Below, piece by piece: positions 4,361 to 6,592 of a stretch of DNA of 6,592 nt. Below the pieces are notes generated by a model, which saw only the letters and a list, made by a program, of their open reading frames with translations, was not told the DNA's origin and searched no databases. Where the stretch lies: the NCBI GenBank assembly GCA_900544845.1, contig UQWV01000082.1, positions 1 to 6,592 on the forward strand, in the 5' to 3' direction. The position numbers and the translations under genes are program-made. The number at the start of each line of letters is the position of its first letter. Positions within the stretch are counted from its first letter, which is position 1. The stretch comes from an uncultured Collinsella sp. Lineage in GTDB: Bacteria; Actinomycetota; Coriobacteriia; Coriobacteriales; Coriobacteriaceae.

Positions 4361-5704
4361 TTACTCTTGAATGTCAAAGATGCTCTCTGACAAATCAAGA
4401 TGAAGGAGCACTTTGGTGCCCTTGCCCGGCGCCGATTCGACACGCGTATAGGAGTGCGGCCCATAAAAGCGATGGATGCGCTCCGAAATATTGTGCATGG
4501 CCACACCGGCGCCGCCACCCTGGGGAGAGCTGGCGTCGGGACGGGCAGAGCGTTCGTCAAACAGTCTGGCGGCGGTACCCTCATCCATGCCCACGCCATT
4601 ATCGGCCACGGCAATCAAGATTGCATCCTCGCCGTCTTGGTGAACGGTCACGTCGATCCTCAGGGCGTCGTCATCGCCCATACCATGACGCACGGCGTTC
4701 TCGACAATCGGCTGGATCACGAACGCCGGCACCAGCGTATCTTCCACGTCCTCGGACACATCGAACGTCGCAAGCACGCGGTCCTCGCCAAAGCGGGCCT
4801 TCTCAAAGGTAAGGTAGCGCTTGGTCTGTGCGACCTCGCGCGAGACCGGAATAAGCGATCCCGAGTTGTCGAGCGTGGCGCGATAGAACGATGAGAACTC
4901 ACGAAGCAGTTCGCGGGCCCGCAGCGGATCGGTGCGCGTAAACGATGCAATGGTGTTCAGCGTGTTGAACAGGAAGTGCGGGTTAATCTGCGCCTGCAGC
5001 GCACGCACCTCGGCGCGCGCTGTGAGTTCCTTTTGCACCTCGAGCTCGTGGATGGCGAGCTGCGTGGACAAGATCTCGGCAAAGCCCGAGGCAAGCGCGT
5101 ACTGGGTACGGTCGACGGCGCGCGGGGTCTTGTAGTAGAACTTGAGCGTGCCGACGGTACGATCGCCCACCTTGATGGGGGCGATAATGCCGGCGGGAAC
5201 TTGGTTGTGCGAGCCGTCCGAGCCCACGACATCCACCATACGGTTGAACGACTGCACGATGCCATGTTCGATAACGTAGCGTGTGGCAAGCGTGTGGATG
5301 GGAGAATCTGGCAGTAGTTTTTCCTCAAACTCTCCCGCGCAGGCAAGCACGTTGCCCTCGTCGGTGATGGCCACCGTCATGGCGCGCGTCTCGGGCAAAA
5401 TGCGCCGGCACACCAAACGCGCCGACTCCTGCGTCAGACCGCCCTTAATGTCCTCGAGCATGGCCGAGGCCACCGAGAGCGTCTCCTCGGTGTACTGGGA
5501 GCGCACCGAATCGGGATTGAGCGTCAAAAAGATAAAGATGCACAGAAAGATGCACAGCAGCGCGCAGGCAATCACCGTGGCGATCGGCTCGATACCGGTC
5601 ACCAAGGCAAAAATAAAGTACACCAGCACGCAAATGGCGCAGGCAACGGCAATGATGCGAAAGATTGATATTGAACTATCGCGCTGGGCGCGGCGGTCGA
5701 TCAT
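4361..5704 (-). CDS. LytS-type sensor histidine kinase with GAF-like domain
   Basis: A 447-residue membrane sensor kinase of the LytS/YehU class (His_kinase plus HATPase_c). Two hydrophobic helices (about 12-36 and 40-62) form a short hairpin with almost no loop outside, so it lacks the multi-pass 5TM sensor of LytS itself. Residues about 75-215 resemble a GAF-like cytosolic sensor, followed by a helical linker (about 212-238). The phosphoacceptor is H243 in INPHFLFNTLN (240-250). The ATP-binding domain has an N-box at ENAVRH (335-340), DNGVGM (368-373) and the glycine-rich GGGAGVAMHN (396-405). The architecture suggests the signal is intracellular or membrane-embedded. The ATG at 5704 overlaps the upstream stop codon (ATGA) and has GGAGGGGG in front, indicating translational coupling to the glycosyltransferase. 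Its cognate regulator follows. The ligand is unknown, and the GAF call rests on position and pattern only. Confidence 0.93.
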   Translation of the reverse strand: MIDRRAQRDSSISIFRIIAVACAICVLVYFIFALVTGIEPIATVIACALLCIFLCIFIFLTLNPDSVRSQYTEETLSVASAMLEDIKGGLTQESARLVCRRILPETRAMTVAITDEGNVLACAGEFEEKLLPDSPIHTLATRYVIEHGIVQSFNRMVDVVGSDGSHNQVPAGIIAPIKVGDRTVGTLKFYYKTPRAVDRTQYALASGFAEILSTQLAIHELEVQKELTARAEVRALQAQINPHFLFNTLNTIASFTRTDPLRARELLREFSSFYRATLDNSGSLIPVSREVAQTKRYLTFEKARFGEDRVLATFDVSEDVEDTLVPAFVIQPIVENAVRHGMGDDDALRIDVTVHQDGEDAILIAVADNGVGMDEGTAARLFDERSARPDASSPQGGGAGVAMHNISERIHRFYGPHSYTRVESAPGKGTKVLLHLDLSESIFDIQE

Positions 5705-6592
5705 TCGGCCCCCTCCAGGATACTGATCAGTTGTGCGTCACGCCAAAGTTCGTCCATGATCTTGGGCCAGAAACTCTGAAAACGCAGGTAGCTTGCGGCG
5801 TTTTGGCGGGCATAGGTCTTAGCCTCGTCAATACCATGACGCCAGATGCGCAGATACCCCTCGTGCTCGCGGGTAAACATGCTGCGAACCATGGCGGTCT
5901 TGCGCACGCGGTCGTCGAGCTCGCGCGAGATCCACGGACCCGGATAGGGCATGAGCGATGCGGCCGTAACCGGAATGAGCTCCTTTTGGTGCGCAGCGAA
6001 CGTCAGCTTGGCCCGCTCGTAGTACCAACGGTACACGTCCTGCATAAAGCGCGGCGAGCGCTTCTCGGACTCGGGCGGCAGGTGGCGCACGGTCCACTCG
6101 TTATCGAACCACACGTCGTAGCCAAACATGCGCATGTTAAACAGGTAGTCCAGATCCTCGCCGCGGGTGATAAACGGGTCGAAGGCCACGCGCGTAAAGG
6201 CGCGGGCGTGCAGGGCCACAAGGCCGCCGCACACGTAATTGGAGCGCGAGATGCGGGTGCCCGAGAGCGCCTTTTTCATCCAACGGTTGAACTCGATGCG
6301 CTTGGTCCACCAACGATGGCAGATGCCCGCCTTGTCCGTGGGAGCCAGCGGCGAGCCGTCGCGATCGTAGAAATAGCCGCTCTTGACCAAGATCGGCAAG
6401 CCCTGACGCGTCTGCTGCCCCAACGCATAGGTCGCGCGCTTCATAAAGTCGGCGTCGATGACAGTCTCATCGTCATCCAAAAAGATAACCGCGTCATGCC
6501 CCAGCACAGCGGCACAGGCTAGCCCCATGTTGCGGATGGCGCCGTAGCCGCGCAGGCTCACGCACTCGCCCGAACCCTTGGGCGCGATCTGA
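5701..6592 (-). CDS. GT-A glycosyltransferase (family 2-like), 5' end outside window
   Basis: The last 296 residues of a glycosyltransferase that continue past the window edge; the frame is open to base 6592, so the in-frame GTG at 6559-6561 is internal rather than the start. GT-A features are AIRNMGLACAAVLGHD (18-33 of the fragment), then VIFLDDDE (35-42) as the nucleotide-sugar/metal DxD site, CGGLVALHARAF (121-132) as the acceptor-side loop, and GEDLDY (144-149) as the likely catalytic ED motif, followed by YDVWFDNEWTVRHLPP (158-173). No transmembrane segment is visible. Such enzymes transfer sugars from activated donors to envelope polysaccharides, lipids or other acceptors; donor and acceptor cannot be named. 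The C-terminal 100 residues are rich in aromatic and charged residues and unassigned. Its stop overlaps the kinase start by ATGA, so enzyme and two-component system are made together. Confidence 0.85.
   Translation of the reverse strand, partial: QIAPKGSGECVSLRGYGAIRNMGLACAAVLGHDAVIFLDDDETVIDADFMKRATYALGQQTRQGLPILVKSGYFYDRDGSPLAPTDKAGICHRWWTKRIEFNRWMKKALSGTRISRSNYVCGGLVALHARAFTRVAFDPFITRGEDLDYLFNMRMFGYDVWFDNEWTVRHLPPESEKRSPRFMQDVYRWYYERAKLTFAAHQKELIPVTAASLMPYPGPWISRELDDRVRKTAMVRSMFTREHEGYLRIWRHGIDEAKTYARQNAASYLRFQSFWPKIMDELWRDAQLISILEGAE

Noticed and set aside
5665..6522. 285-codon plus-strand open frame antisense to the glycosyltransferase
   Set aside because: Shadow of a well-supported GT-A coding frame; no own ribosome binding site or recognised motif.

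Overview
The window looks like a piece of a GC-rich, anaerobic, gut-type actinobacterial chromosome, most likely Coriobacteriia (Collinsella or a relative). That placement is an inference. It rests on base composition, rubrerythrin, an Rrf2 regulator with [Fe-S]-type cysteines, and the general look of the proteins. No marker gene proves it. Every gene I can support reads on the minus strand, so transcription runs from high to low coordinates.

From the high end, the 3' part of a GT-A (family 2-like) glycosyltransferase enters from outside the window (5701-6592). It overlaps by ATGA the start of a LytS-type sensor histidine kinase (4361-5704). After a 72-nt gap with a small hairpin comes a LytTR response regulator (3572-4288), and then an intrinsic terminator (3516-3564). 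These three genes look like one operon linking envelope sugar transfer to a two-component system. A single-gene unit follows: a YfcE/MJ0936-type metallophosphodiesterase (3008-3475) with a strong hairpin terminator (2966-3000).

The long gene-poor stretch 2598-3007 holds that terminator, a GC-rich hairpin-forming stretch of unknown role, a 145-nt element built from perfect 39-bp inverted repeats (2706-2850), and an apparent promoter with an A/T-tract upstream element. This promoter serves tRNA-Asp(GUC) (2520-2597), which has its own UUCG-loop terminator (2484-2511).

The low end carries an apparent oxidative-stress operon: an Rrf2 regulator with candidate Fe-S cysteines (1675-2160), a MutY-like DNA glycosylase without the usual [4Fe-4S] cysteines (748-1653), and rubrerythrin (94-633). 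A sensible promoter, a 12-bp palindrome and a leader with two mutually exclusive hairpins precede it. The functional logic would be to sense redox stress, repair 8-oxoG-related mispairs and remove peroxide. The first ~67 bases are homopolymer blocks that look like a contig-end artefact.

I found no CRISPR array, transposase, phage gene or obvious defence system. The best candidates for something underdescribed are the clusterless MutY variant under an Fe-S-type regulator and the 39-bp inverted-repeat element beside the tRNA gene.
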